From the NCBI RefSeq assembly GCF_039812505.1, contig NZ_JBDIAQ010000088.1, forward strand, positions 1 through 14,476: a stretch of DNA of 14,476 nt. Direction: 5' to 3'. The translations under genes and the position numbers were made by a program. Positions 1-6,349 of this stretch are shown here, piece after piece (positions within the stretch are counted from its first letter, which is position 1; every line of letters begins with the position of its first letter). The stretch is from Intrasporangium_A sp039812505 (GTDB lineage: Bacteria > Actinomycetota > Actinomycetes > Actinomycetales > Dermatophilaceae). The notes below the pieces were generated by a model that was given only the letters and a program-made list of their open reading frames with translations, was not told the DNA's origin and did not search any database.

Positions 1-807
1 GTGCAGGTCGGCGCCGACGAGCTTCCAGATCTCGGTGACGATGGCCTCTCCGAGCTCGATGATGTCGTCCTGCTCGACGAAGCTCATCTCGATGTCGAGC
101 TGGGTGAACTCCGGCTGCCGGTCGGCGCGGAAGTCCTCGTCGCGGTAGCACCGGGCGATCTGGTAGTAGCGCTCCATCCCGGCGACCATGAGCAGCTGCT
201 TGAACAGCTGCGGGCTCTGCGGCAGCGCGTACCAGCTGCCCGGGGCGAGCCGGGCCGGCACGAGGAAGTCACGGGCCCCCTCGGGCGTGGACCGGGTCAG
301 CGTCGGGGTCTCGATCTCGACGAAGTCGCGCTGCTCGAGCACCCTCCGAGCGGCCGCGTTGACCTTGCTGCGCAGCCGGATCGCGGTGCCCGAGGAGTGC
401 GCGCCGGGGCGGCGCAGATCGAGGTAGCGGTGCCTGAGCCGGGCCTCCTCGCCCACGGTGACGCGCTCGTCGATCTGGAACGGCAGCGGTGCGCTCGCGT
501 TGAGCACCTCCAGCCGCTCGACGATCACCTCGACCTCGCCGGTCGGCAGGTCCGGGTTGGCGTTGCCCTCGGGTCGCACCCGCACCTGGCCGGTCACGCG
601 GATGCAGTACTCGTTGCGCACGTCGTGCGCGCCCCCCTCGGCGAGCACCTCGTCACGCGCGACTACCTGGACGACGCCACTGCCGTCCCGCAGGTCGAGG
701 AAGGCCACCCCGCCGTGGTCGCGCCGGCGCGCCACCCAGCCCGCGAGGGTGACGGTCGATCCTGCGTGGTCGGCGCGCAGCGTGCCGGCCTCGTGTGTGC
801 GAAGCAC
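1..807 (-). CDS. aspS: aspartyl-tRNA synthetase, N-terminal part (3' end outside window)
   Basis: Class II aminoacyl-tRNA synthetase that charges tRNA-Asp (or tRNA-Asp/Asn in species lacking AsnRS) in the cytoplasm. The 269 visible residues begin VLRTHEAGTLRADH, the usual actinobacterial AspS N-terminus. An OB-fold anticodon-binding domain covers about residues 1-110, including GWVARRRDHGG and FLDLRDGSGVVQVV. RYLDLRR follows at 127-133, then the catalytic core with SPQLFKQLLM (198-207) and motif 2, FRADRQPEFTQLD (226-238). The GTG start at 807 is supported by GGAAGG seven bases upstream. The gene leaves the window at base 1 in frame; the family is usually near 590 aa, so a little over half is missing. 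It stands apart from the block upstream: a 257-bp gap with a terminator-like palindrome and a possible promoter precedes it, so it is probably a separate transcription unit. Family assignment is very secure. Confidence 0.97.
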   Translation of the reverse strand, partial: MLRTHEAGTLRADHAGSTVTLAGWVARRRDHGGVAFLDLRDGSGVVQVVARDEVLAEGGAHDVRNEYCIRVTGQVRVRPEGNANPDLPTGEVEVIVERLEVLNASAPLPFQIDERVTVGEEARLRHRYLDLRRPGAHSSGTAIRLRSKVNAAARRVLEQRDFVEIETPTLTRSTPEGARDFLVPARLAPGSWYALPQSPQLFKQLLMVAGMERYYQIARCYRDEDFRADRQPEFTQLDIEMSFVEQDDIIELGEAIVTEIWKLVGADLH

Positions 808-814
808 GGGGTGT

Positions 815-820
815 CCTTCC
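815..820 (-). promoter_or_regulatory. aspS ribosome binding site
   Basis: GGAAGG on the minus strand, seven bases before the GTG at 807. It decides the GTG start, as no upstream ATG gives a family-like N-terminus. Confidence 0.7.
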
Positions 821-870
821 GGGTCATGGGCGGTATGCCGCTGGGCCCGGCGAGCGGGCACCAGCGACCC

Positions 871-876
871 ATCCTA
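871..876 (-). promoter_or_regulatory. candidate -10 element for aspS
   Basis: TAGGAT on the minus strand fits the actinobacterial TANNNT -10 pattern. It would put the transcription start near 864 and give a 5' leader of roughly 57 nt. No convincing -35 is seen; the expected -35 position falls inside the left arm of the inverted repeat 889-911. Inferred from pattern only. Confidence 0.4.
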
Positions 877-888
877 CGGCGACCGCAC

Positions 889-991
889 CCGTACCGACGG
901 ACGACCGTTGGCCGCCGTTGGCGGCTCCCGGGCCCGACCCCGAGCACGGCCGCGACCGGTTCCGTCGACCAACGGTCGTCCGTGGGTACGG
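889..991. repeat. 23-bp inverted repeat, arms 889-911 and 969-991
   Basis: The left arm (starts CCGTACCGACGG, ends GACCGTTGG) and the reverse complement of the right arm agree at 22 of 23 positions. The mismatch is the eighth base (G against C). The arms are separated by 57 nt of GC-rich sequence without an evident gene. It lies upstream of the aspS candidate promoter, and the left arm overlaps where a -35 box would sit. It could be an operator pair, a long leader or readthrough hairpin, or the remnant of a small palindromic mobile element. The sequence does not decide. Confidence 0.75.
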
Positions 992-1016
992 CCCGCCGTC
1001 GCAACGCCCCCCGGAG

Positions 1017-1052
1017 GGTATGCCGCCCACCCGCGCGGGTGGGCGGCATACC
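1017..1052 (-). terminator. perfect 36-bp palindrome, likely terminator of the NUDIX/pyrG unit
   Basis: The 36 bases equal their own reverse complement. They would form a stem of about 16 bp with a small loop, starting 12 bases past the NUDIX stop codon. No T-tract follows, as is common for actinobacterial intrinsic (I-shaped) terminators. The placement directly after the last gene of the unit supports termination. Each half carries GGTATGCCGCCCACC, which also occurs inside the glycosyltransferase gene (3826-3840). Confidence 0.65.
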
Positions 1053-1064
1053 GACCGCTCGGGC

Positions 1065-1733
1065 TCAGCCGCGCCGGGCGGGATGCGCCGGCCAGGGCGC
1101 GTCATGCGGGCGCAGCGTGGCCCAGCCGAGCGAGCGGGCGGTCGCGGCGGCCAGCACCCCGATGATGGCCGAGGCGTTGTGGACCCGGCCGGCGAGCACC
1201 GCCTGCACGGCGTCGTCGAGCGGTACCCAGAGCGGACGGATGAGGGCCTCCTCCCCGGTCCGTTCGTGCGTGACGCCGTCGGGCACGGCGGACAGGTCGC
1301 GGGCCAGGAAGATGCGGGCCGCCTCGGGGAAGGCGCCCGGGGAGGCGAAGCTCTCGGCGAGCACGTGCCACCGCGCGGCGCGCAGGTCGACCTCCTCGGC
1401 GAGCTCGCGGGCGGCGGCCTGCCACGGCGGCTCGCCGGGGACGTCGAGCAGGCCGGCCGGCAGCTCCCACAGGTGCCCGCCGGCGGGGTGGCGGTACTGG
1501 CGGATCAGCAAGACGTGCTCGATGCCGGCGACCGGGCGCAGCGCGACGATGACGACGGCGCCGGGGTGCTCGATGTAGTCCCGCTCGACCACGCCGCCCG
1601 CGCCGAGGTCGACGGTGTCGCGCCGGACGTCGAAGATCATCCCCTCGAACATGACCCTCGAGTCGAGGGTCGGCTGCGGGTCGAACTCGTCCGTCAGGTC
1701 GCTGCCCCGCCCCACCGGCGCCGTGAGGCTCAC
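1065..1733 (-). CDS. NUDIX hydrolase, ADP-ribose pyrophosphatase type
   Basis: Predicted 222-aa cytoplasmic enzyme that hydrolyses ADP-ribose (or a related nucleotide sugar) to AMP and ribose-5-phosphate. The NUDIX motif lies at about residues 94-117, with E101 and the core ARELAEEVDL (108-117) for metal binding. It has one extra residue between the first Gly and the Glu, and an Asp where the usual Gly of the EExG element stands. I recall the extra residue from actinobacterial relatives such as Rv1700. The upstream EHPGAVVIVAL and LLIRQYRHPAGGHLWELPAG are typical of the ADPRase subfamily. The GTG start at 1733 overlaps the pyrG stop by four bases (GTGA), so translation is probably coupled to pyrG. 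The same pyrG-NUDIX pair occurs in M. tuberculosis. Subfamily is secure; exact substrate is inferred. Confidence 0.92.
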   Translation of the reverse strand: MSLTAPVGRGSDLTDEFDPQPTLDSRVMFEGMIFDVRRDTVDLGAGGVVERDYIEHPGAVVIVALRPVAGIEHVLLIRQYRHPAGGHLWELPAGLLDVPGEPPWQAAARELAEEVDLRAARWHVLAESFASPGAFPEAARIFLARDLSAVPDGVTHERTGEEALIRPLWVPLDDAVQAVLAGRVHNASAIIGVLAAATARSLGWATLRPHDAPWPAHPARRG

Positions 1734-3451
1734 TCCGGGTCGGCTCCGGCGCCGACGCCGACCGGGGTGGCCGCGACCCGAGCGGCGCGCTCCACCTCGA
1801 CGAGTCGCTGCGCGCGCTGCTGCTCGAGCGCGGCCCCGACCAGCCCGGCGAACAGCGGGTGGGCGCGGTTCGGGCGGGAGCGGAACTCCGGGTGCGCCTG
1901 GGTCGAGACGTAGTACGGGTGCACCGCGCGCGGCAGCTCGACGAACTCGACGAGCGTGCCGTCCGGGGACGTGCCGGACACGACCAGCCCGGCCCGCTCG
2001 AGCCGGTCGCGGTAGGCGTTGTTGACCTCGTAGCGGTGCCGGTGGCGCTCCTCGACCAGCTCGGCGCCGTAGGTCTGCTGGACGACGCTGCCGGGCTTGA
2101 GCCGGGCCGGGTAGAGCCCGAGCCGCATCGTGCCGCCGAGGTCGCCGGCCCCCTCGACGAAGGCCTTCTGCTCCTGCATCGTGGCGATGACCGGGACGGG
2201 GCTGTCGGGGTCGAACTCGGTGGAGGACGCCGCCTCCTCGCCGAGGACGGTGCGGGCGTACTCGATGACCATGCACTGCAGGCCGAGGCAGATGCCGAGG
2301 GTGGGCACCTCGCGCTCGCGGGCCCAGGTCAGCGCACCGAGCTTGCCCGCGATGCCGCGGATCCCGAAGCCGCCCGGCACCAGGACCGCGTCGACCCCGG
2401 CGAGGGCCCGCTGGGCGCCCGCGGGGGTCTGGCACTCGTCGCTGGCGACCCAGCGGATCCGCACCCGGGCGTCGTGGTGGAAGCCGCCGGCGCGCAGCGC
2501 CTCGGTCACCGACAGGTAGGCGTCGGGCAGGTCGACGTACTTGCCGACCAGGGCGACCTCGACCTCGTGCTCGGGGTCGTGCACGCGCTGGAGCAGCCGG
2601 TCCCACTCGGTCCAGTCGACGTCGCGGAAGGCGAGCCCGAGCCGGCGGATGACGTGCGCGTCGAGGCCCTCGGCGTGCAGCACCCGCGGGATGTCGTAGA
2701 TGCTCGGCGCGTCGACGCAGGCGGCCACCGCCTCGACGTCGACGTCGCACATCAGCGAGATCTTGCGCTTGATGCCGTCGGGGATCTCCCGGTCGGCGCG
2801 CAGCACCAGCCCGTCGGGCTGGATGCCGACCTGGCGCAGCGCGGCGACGGAGTGCTGGGTCGGCTTCGTCTTCAGCTCGCCGCTGGGCGCCAGGTAGGGC
2901 ACGAGCGAGACGTGCAGGAAGAACGAGTTGTCCCGCCCGATCAGGTGGCGCACCTGTCGGGCGGCCTCCAGGAAGGGCAGCGACTCGATGTCGCCGACGG
3001 TGCCGCCGATCTCGGTGACGATCAGGTCGGGTGCGTCGGGCCCGCCGGTCGCCAGGGCCCGCATCCGCGCGACGATCTCGTTGGTGATGTGCGGGATGAC
3101 CTGCACGGTGTCGCCGAGGTACTCCCCGCGCCGCTCCCGGGCGATGACGGTGTTGTAGATCTGGCCCGTCGTGACGTTGGCGGAGCCGACCAGGTTGACG
3201 TCGAGGAACCGCTCGTAGTGGCCGATGTCGAGGTCGGTCTCGGCGCCGTCGTTGGTGACGAAGACCTCGCCGTGCTGGAACGGGTTCATCGTGCCGGGGT
3301 CGACGTTGATGTAGGGGTCGAGCTTCTGCATCGTGACCTTCAGGCCACGCGACCGAAGCAGGCGCCCGAGGCTCGATGCGGTCAGCCCCTTGCCGAGCGA
3401 GGAGGCCACGCCCCCGGTCACAAAGATGTGCTTCGTAATCGTGTCCGCCAC
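1730..3451 (-). CDS. pyrG: CTP synthase
   Basis: 573-aa cytoplasmic enzyme making CTP from UTP, ATP and glutamine. The N-terminal synthetase domain (about 1-275) starts KHIFVTGGVASSLGKGLTAS (7-26), the P-loop-like ATP site, followed by KLDPYINVDPGTMNPFQHGE (43-62) and TDLDIGHYERF (72-82). The C-terminal class I glutamine amidotransferase domain has PGGFGIRG (359-366), the nucleophile Cys388 in GICLGLQ, and His520/Glu522 in HPEF. Residues 548-573 form an Ala/Val-rich tail beyond the conserved core. The GTG start at 3451 gives the family N-terminus, although no strong ribosome binding site precedes it. The gene begins 16 bases after the glycosyltransferase stop and overlaps the NUDIX gene by four bases. 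A TANNNT element in the 16-base gap may give it its own promoter. Identification is certain. Confidence 0.98.
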   Translation of the reverse strand: MADTITKHIFVTGGVASSLGKGLTASSLGRLLRSRGLKVTMQKLDPYINVDPGTMNPFQHGEVFVTNDGAETDLDIGHYERFLDVNLVGSANVTTGQIYNTVIARERRGEYLGDTVQVIPHITNEIVARMRALATGGPDAPDLIVTEIGGTVGDIESLPFLEAARQVRHLIGRDNSFFLHVSLVPYLAPSGELKTKPTQHSVAALRQVGIQPDGLVLRADREIPDGIKRKISLMCDVDVEAVAACVDAPSIYDIPRVLHAEGLDAHVIRRLGLAFRDVDWTEWDRLLQRVHDPEHEVEVALVGKYVDLPDAYLSVTEALRAGGFHHDARVRIRWVASDECQTPAGAQRALAGVDAVLVPGGFGIRGIAGKLGALTWAREREVPTLGICLGLQCMVIEYARTVLGEEAASSTEFDPDSPVPVIATMQEQKAFVEGAGDLGGTMRLGLYPARLKPGSVVQQTYGAELVEERHRHRYEVNNAYRDRLERAGLVVSGTSPDGTLVEFVELPRAVHPYYVSTQAHPEFRSRPNRAHPLFAGLVGAALEQQRAQRLVEVERAARVAATPVGVGAGADPE

Positions 3452-3459
3452 GGGCTTGC

Positions 3460-3465
3460 AGTCTA
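3460..3465 (-). promoter_or_regulatory. candidate -10 element for pyrG
   Basis: TAGACT on the minus strand lies between the glycosyltransferase stop and the pyrG GTG, with eight bases between it and the GTG. This spacing would suit a leaderless or nearly leaderless transcript. It also fits the absence of a good ribosome binding site. No clear -35 is seen. Confidence 0.35.
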
Positions 3466-3467
3466 CG

Positions 3468-4592
3468 TCATGACCCCAGCAGCGACCGGTAGCGCTCGAG
3501 CCAGTGGCGCGCCTCCTGTTCAGGGGTGTCCCAGGTGCGCGCGCGCTCGCGCCCGCGCGCGGCCAGGTGGGCGCGCCGGGACGGGTCACGCAGGAGCTCG
3601 TCCACCGCGGTGGCGGTGGCCGCCGGGTCGCCCGGCGCGACGAGCACGCCCGCGTCGCCGACGAGTCCGGGCAGCCCGCCGACCGCGGGGACGACGACCG
3701 GCACACCGGCCGCCATCGCCTCCTGCACGACCAGGGCCCGCGCCTCCCACCGGCTGGTCAGGACCAGCACGGTGGCCGCGCGCAGCCACGCCTCGACGTC
3801 GTCGCGCTCCCCCACGAACGTCAGGGGTATGCCGCCCACCTCGCTCTCGAGGCGACGGCGCAGGTCGGCGTCACCGCCTCCCACGACGACCCAGGTGGCC
3901 GGCTCGGTCGAGGCGTGCGCCGCGCCGACGAGGGTGGCCAGGTCCTTCTGCGGGGCGATGCGGGAGACGGTGAGCACGAGGGGCCGGTCGCGCCCCGCCC
4001 CGGTCACCCCCGCCCCGGTCACCCCCGCCCCGGTCGATGTATTACCGCGGCCTCCAGGCCGCGGTGATACATCGACCCGAGGGGCGGGGGGCGCGAGGAG
4101 GGCCGCCAAGCGGGGAGAGGTGACGACCGACAGCTCGGTCCGCCGCGCGCCGAGGGCCCGGGCCGTCTCGACCAGGTCCTCGCTCGCTCCGGTGACGAGG
4201 TCGGCGCGCCGCAGCGCCCACCGGACGGTCCGCGCCCCGACACCGCCGGTCGGCAGCTCGTTGTGGAGCGTGACGACCAGGCGGGGACGAGGCCGCGCCC
4301 GCAGGACCGCGACGGCCGCCACCAGCCCGGCCTGCTGCCCGTGGGCGTGCACCACCTCCACGGTCGAGGCCAGACGCATGATGCGGTGCCAGTCGAGCGG
4401 CGCTCGCGCCATGGCCCGGGCCGAACCGAGCGGCCAGAGGGTGCGCGACCCGGTCCAGCCGAAGTGGCTCGCCGTCGACCGGTCGGTCACCACGACGACC
4501 TCCTGGCCCAGGTGCCGCAGGTCGGCGGTGAGCCGGCCGACGTGGCTGCCGATGCCGCCGGTCGAGCGGCCGACCAGCTGGAGGATCCTCAT
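3468..4592 (-). CDS. GT4-family glycosyltransferase with an unusual inserted linker
   Basis: 374-aa GT-B fold glycosyltransferase, probably cytoplasmic or membrane-peripheral. The N-terminal Rossmann half starts MRILQLVGRSTGGIGSHVGRL (glycine-rich acceptor loop) and has VHAHGQQAG (81-89). The donor-binding half starts near PLVLTVSRIAPQKDLATLV (204-222), with VVVGGGDADL (235-244), the GT4 EX7E pair E283/E291 in SRWEARALVVQEAMAAGVPVV, and a WLERYRSLL tail. Donor and acceptor cannot be read from sequence. The ATG at 4592 overlaps the flippase stop (ATGA), so it is coupled to the MurJ-like gene and is the last gene of the membrane cassette. Between the two halves (about 168-200) is a low-complexity Gly/Thr/Pro stretch encoded by a palindrome plus tandem 15-mers. 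It reads through in frame but has codons (GTA, TCA, AAT, ACA) unlike its surroundings. The family call is firm; a lipid-linked sugar acceptor is inferred from its neighbours. Confidence 0.9.
   Translation of the reverse strand: MRILQLVGRSTGGIGSHVGRLTADLRHLGQEVVVVTDRSTASHFGWTGSRTLWPLGSARAMARAPLDWHRIMRLASTVEVVHAHGQQAGLVAAVAVLRARPRPRLVVTLHNELPTGGVGARTVRWALRRADLVTGASEDLVETARALGARRTELSVVTSPRLAALLAPPAPRVDVSPRPGGRGNTSTGAGVTGAGVTGAGRDRPLVLTVSRIAPQKDLATLVGAAHASTEPATWVVVGGGDADLRRRLESEVGGIPLTFVGERDDVEAWLRAATVLVLTSRWEARALVVQEAMAAGVPVVVPAVGGLPGLVGDAGVLVAPGDPAATATAVDELLRDPSRRAHLAARGRERARTWDTPEQEARHWLERYRSLLGS
4002..4031. repeat. 15-bp tandem repeat inside the glycosyltransferase gene
   Basis: Two identical copies of GGTCACCCCCGCCCC (plus strand), with a partial third copy at 3993-4001. 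On the coding strand they give the peptide repeat TGAGVTGAGVTGAG (about residues 187-200). The repeat abuts the palindrome at 4032-4077. Slippage in units of 15 bp would keep the frame. Confidence 0.85.
4022..4090. repeat. palindromic element in the glycosyltransferase coding region
   Basis: Arms 4032-4053 and 4056-4077 are reverse complements with one mismatch in 22 bp, around a 2-nt centre. The stem extends through CCCCCGCCCC (4022-4031) pairing with GGGGCGGGGG (4081-4090) past a 3-nt bulge. The total is about 31 paired positions, an exceptionally stable hairpin within an open reading frame. The A/T-containing outer arm contrasts with the flanking GC-rich sequence. It looks like a REP-like or other small palindromic repeat that landed in a tolerant interdomain linker. 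The origin is inferred. Confidence 0.85.
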
Positions 4593-6349
4593 CGTGTCTC
4601 CCGGGGTCGAAGGTCGGTGCTCGTGCGGTCCGCGGTGGCGCCACGCTGCAGGAGTCGGCGCACCATGCCGTGGTCGGCGGCTCCCGCGAGCGCCGCGAAG
4701 AGCAGGGTCGCGAGCAGGCCGGCCGCGGCGGTGGCGAGGGCCGCGCCGGCCAGGGTCGACGGGTGCCACGTGGCGCCGAGCCACCAGCCGGCCCCCGCCG
4801 CGGCCGCCGCCCCGAGCAGGGCGGCACCGAGCGGTCGAGCCGGGGGCAGCAGCGCAGCGCGACCCCACGATCGCGCGGCCAGGATGGTAAGCGCCATCCC
4901 CCCGGCGAGCAGCCCGACGCTCGACCCGAGCCCGATCGCGCGCAGCGTGGCCGCCGGCCCCGGGGTGCCGCCGCCGGTCAGGACGGTCAGCGGCACCGCC
5001 AGGGTGAGCAACCAGCCGGCCCCGGCGACGGCCCCGGCGGTGCGCGCGTGCCCGCGCACGTACAGGGCACGGGTGAGCAGGCCGGTGGCGCCAAGGCCCA
5101 CGATGCCGGGCGCGAAGGACGCCATCGTCGTCGGGATCGCGGCCAGCGCCTCGGCGCCCGAGCCTGCGGCCCGGCCGGCGTCGAGGTGGCCGAAGAAGGC
5201 GCCCACCGGGCCGGCCACGGCCACGAGCAGCGCGACCCCGTAGAGGCCGGCCACGAGCGTGCCGAGCCAGGCGCCGCGCAGGGTCTGCGCCGCGTTGTCG
5301 GCCGTGCCGCGCGGCGGGCCGGCCACGGTCGGCTCGCCGCGGTCCGCCAGGTCGGGTGCGGATCGCCGGGCCGCCCCCTCGCCGTCGGGACGGACCTTGG
5401 ACGGCCCGGCGGCCTGGGCGGCCAGGGTCGGGAAGGCGGCCGTGGCGAGCGGAACGGCGAGGACCGCGTACGGCAGCAGGGCGACGGCCTGGATGTAGGT
5501 GAACACGTTGAGCGTTCCCGGCCCGCCGCGGTCGTTCGCGAGGCGGATGACCACCAGGGTGGCGGCCTGCTGGCCGGCCAGGGCGAGCAGGCCCGCGACG
5601 GCCAGCCGGCGCACCCGGGCGGAGGCCGTGTCCGGGAAGCGCAAGCGGGGCCGCAGCCGGATCCCGGCCCGCCGCAGGGGCACCAGCAGGGGCAGGCTGA
5701 GGGCGACGACGCCCAGCGTGGTGCCGGCGCCGAGCACGACGACGGCGGCCCCCGGGATGGCCGCGACGGGGGCGGCGGGGTCGGGCACGAGCCTCCGGTA
5801 GGCCAGATAGGTGGCGATGACCACGATGCTGGACAGGAGCGGGGCCAGGGCCGCCGCGACGAAACGCCGGTGGGACTGGAGCACGCCGGCCAGCACGATC
5901 CCGACGCCGTATAGGGGTATCTGGACCGCGAAGAGCCGTAGCAGGTCGACGCCGAGGCCGAGCGCGCCGGCGCACCCCTGTTCGGGCAGCAGTGCGCCGG
6001 CGATCGGGCCCGCCGCGGCGAGCACGAGCAGGGCGAGCGGGACGAGGACCACCAGGGCCCAGGTCAGCAGCGCCGAAGCGGTCCGGTCGGCGGCATCCGG
6101 CTCCCCACGGCCCAGGGCGGCGGAGACCAGCGGTACCACGACCGCGGCCAGGACTCCCCCGGCGGCCACCTCGTAGAGGACGTTCGGCACGGCGTTGACG
6201 CTCTGGTAGACGGTGCCGATACAGGTCGCCCCGACCGAGTGCGAGAAGGCGAACCACCGACCGAACCCGACGAGCCGTGCCACGACCGTGATCCCGGCGA
6301 TCGAGCCGGCCGCGACAAGGATGCCCCGCACGGGCCCGGTCCGGCTCAC
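4589..6349 (-). CDS. MurJ/MviN-like (MOP superfamily) polytopic membrane protein, putative lipid-linked sugar flippase
   Basis: 586-aa integral membrane protein with about 12-14 hydrophobic segments. The N-terminal half has the MurJ/MviN pattern: VVARLVGFGRWFAFSHSVG (22-40), QSVNAVPNVLYEVAAGG (49-65), VPLVSAALGRG (72-82), then DLLRLFAVQIPLYGVGIVL (135-153) and VLQSHRRFVAAALAPLLSS (156-174). A polar loop rich in Arg/Asp/Pro at about 314-355 separates the two halves and is probably cytoplasmic. MurJ flips lipid II across the membrane; the polysaccharide-type relatives flip other undecaprenyl-linked sugars. The GTG start at 6349 overlaps the MraY-like stop (GTGA), and the stop overlaps the GT4 start (ATGA). 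Actinobacteria usually carry a separate murJ near the chromosome end, so this is more likely a paralogue for a different lipid-linked substrate; that point is inference. The coding strand contains ATACCCCT at residues 144-146, with a rare ATA codon. Confidence 0.88.
   Translation of the reverse strand: MSRTGPVRGILVAAGSIAGITVVARLVGFGRWFAFSHSVGATCIGTVYQSVNAVPNVLYEVAAGGVLAAVVVPLVSAALGRGEPDAADRTASALLTWALVVLVPLALLVLAAAGPIAGALLPEQGCAGALGLGVDLLRLFAVQIPLYGVGIVLAGVLQSHRRFVAAALAPLLSSIVVIATYLAYRRLVPDPAAPVAAIPGAAVVVLGAGTTLGVVALSLPLLVPLRRAGIRLRPRLRFPDTASARVRRLAVAGLLALAGQQAATLVVIRLANDRGGPGTLNVFTYIQAVALLPYAVLAVPLATAAFPTLAAQAAGPSKVRPDGEGAARRSAPDLADRGEPTVAGPPRGTADNAAQTLRGAWLGTLVAGLYGVALLVAVAGPVGAFFGHLDAGRAAGSGAEALAAIPTTMASFAPGIVGLGATGLLTRALYVRGHARTAGAVAGAGWLLTLAVPLTVLTGGGTPGPAATLRAIGLGSSVGLLAGGMALTILAARSWGRAALLPPARPLGAALLGAAAAAGAGWWLGATWHPSTLAGAALATAAAGLLATLLFAALAGAADHGMVRRLLQRGATADRTSTDLRPRETR

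Noticed and set aside
1..1578. A plus-strand open frame across aspS, the intergenic region and the NUDIX gene.
   Set aside because: Antisense to two real genes and runs through the terminator palindrome; no domain or ribosome binding site.
1859..3973. A plus-strand open frame of about 704 codons opposite pyrG.
   Set aside because: It mirrors pyrG codon structure, has no recognisable domain and ends in Arg/Pro-rich junk inside the glycosyltransferase gene; GC-driven shadow.
4041..4053. GTATTACCGCGGC matches the universally conserved 530-loop region of 16S rRNA (reverse complement).
   Set aside because: The match stops at 13 bases, the palindrome partner differs at one position, and the surroundings are coding; treated as coincidence, though universal 16S primers could partly anneal.
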